64,000 nt of DNA from contig CAWKFM010000005.1 in the NCBI GenBank assembly GCA_963849065.1, forward strand, positions 1,612,001 to 1,676,000, given 5' to 3'. The position numbers were made by a program, and so were the translations under genes. Position 1 is the stretch's first letter; every line of letters begins with the position of its first letter. This document shows positions 63,810-64,000 of the stretch, in pieces. The notes beneath the pieces are model-generated. The model had not been told where the DNA came from. It did no database searches and saw only the letters and a program-made list of their open reading frames with translations. The DNA comes from TOLSYN sp963849065 (lineage in GTDB: Bacteria; Acidobacteriota; Terriglobia; Terriglobales; Acidobacteriaceae).

Positions 63810-64000
63810 ATGCAGAGCTCCTCACAGCCCGGCGCATCCGGCTCCGCCTCCAGCCCCAAGCTGCTGCGCGGGCTCACCCTCTGGCCAGCCACCGCGCTCA
63901 ACATGGTGGACATGATCGGCGTCGGTCCGTTCACCACGCTGCCCCTCATGGTGCTGGCCATGCACGGCCCGCAAGCCATCTACGGATGGATTGCCGGGGC
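63810..64000 (+). CDS. APC-superfamily permease, N-terminal fragment (3' end outside window)
   Basis: The first 63 codons only. A Ser-rich N-terminus leads to LLRGLTLWPATALNMVDMIG and VGPFTTLPLMVLA, the pattern of the first membrane helix of APC amino acid permeases (G-x-G-x-F type motif seen as GVGPFT). A TATATA/TATATT stretch lies 9-15 bases before the ATG. Product beyond membrane helix 2 cannot be assessed. Confidence 0.75.
   Translation, partial: MQSSSQPGASGSASSPKLLRGLTLWPATALNMVDMIGVGPFTTLPLMVLAMHGPQAIYGWIAG

Overview
The window is 64 kb of GC-rich, densely coded chromosome from a Gram-negative bacterium. Outer-membrane machinery (TolC-type channel, β-barrel porin, TonB-like protein, KdsD of the Kdo pathway), recognisable housekeeping proteins and short palindromic intergenic repeats together suggest an acidobacterium of the Terriglobia type. 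That placement is an inference; no rRNA or other phylogenetic marker was compared. No rRNA, tRNA or CRISPR array was recognised.

Layout. 1-2.9 kb: 3' part of metG, tatD and a small secreted protein. 3.0-8.2 kb: a decayed outer-membrane barrel gene, then an exopolysaccharide precursor block with ugd on the minus strand and gmd-fcl-cpsB/ywqE on the plus strand (UDP-glucuronate, GDP-fucose, PHP-type tyrosine phosphatase). 8.4-14.0 kb: a three-gene heavy-metal-type RND efflux operon (TolC/CzcC, CzcB/CusB lipoprotein, CzcA/CusA). 14.1-18.6 kb: KDPG-type aldolase, a porin and an APC permease. 18.6-22.1 kb: a PP2C phosphatase/Ser-Thr kinase pair, then a small membrane protein overlapping a divergent ammonium transporter. 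22.3-26.7 kb: S41 protease (minus), tatA/B-tatC and an M28 glutaminyl-cyclase-like lipoprotein. 26.7-29.8 kb: an accessory patch with a 95-bp MITE-like insertion, terC, and an IS110-family element whose long 5' non-coding end may encode a bridge RNA. 29.9-39.1 kb: kdsD, a GAF-GGDEF diguanylate cyclase, an acylating aldehyde dehydrogenase, an alkyltransferase-like protein, a SulP transporter and metK. 39.5-52.7 kb: VOC protein, proS, a class A penicillin-binding protein, EcsC protein, ribonuclease J, an α/β hydrolase, uppP and ftsK. 52.8-64 kb: PQQ-type sugar dehydrogenase, DUF4184 and DUF2339 membrane proteins, YjbQ, a TonB-like protein followed by an M48-like protein lacking its catalytic Glu, an ABC exporter, a PIG-L deacetylase and the start of another APC permease.

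The most distinctive feature is the intergenic DNA. At least eight copies of a hairpin repeat lie mostly just after stop codons, and one copy shows compensatory changes in its stem. A second repeat (core gtcatcctgagcgaagcgaagg) recurs four to five times; one copy is cleanly split by the 95-bp element with 11-bp perfect terminal inverted repeats and a 5-bp target duplication, and a truncated copy borders the IS110 element. Several conserved families lack a key residue here: TatD (Lys for metal-ligand Glu), Amt (Gln for a pore His), the M48-like protein (HNLAH for HExxH) and the kinase glycine loop. No clearly novel multi-gene system was found; the strongest leads are the mobile elements, the hairpin family and these altered catalytic or transport sites.
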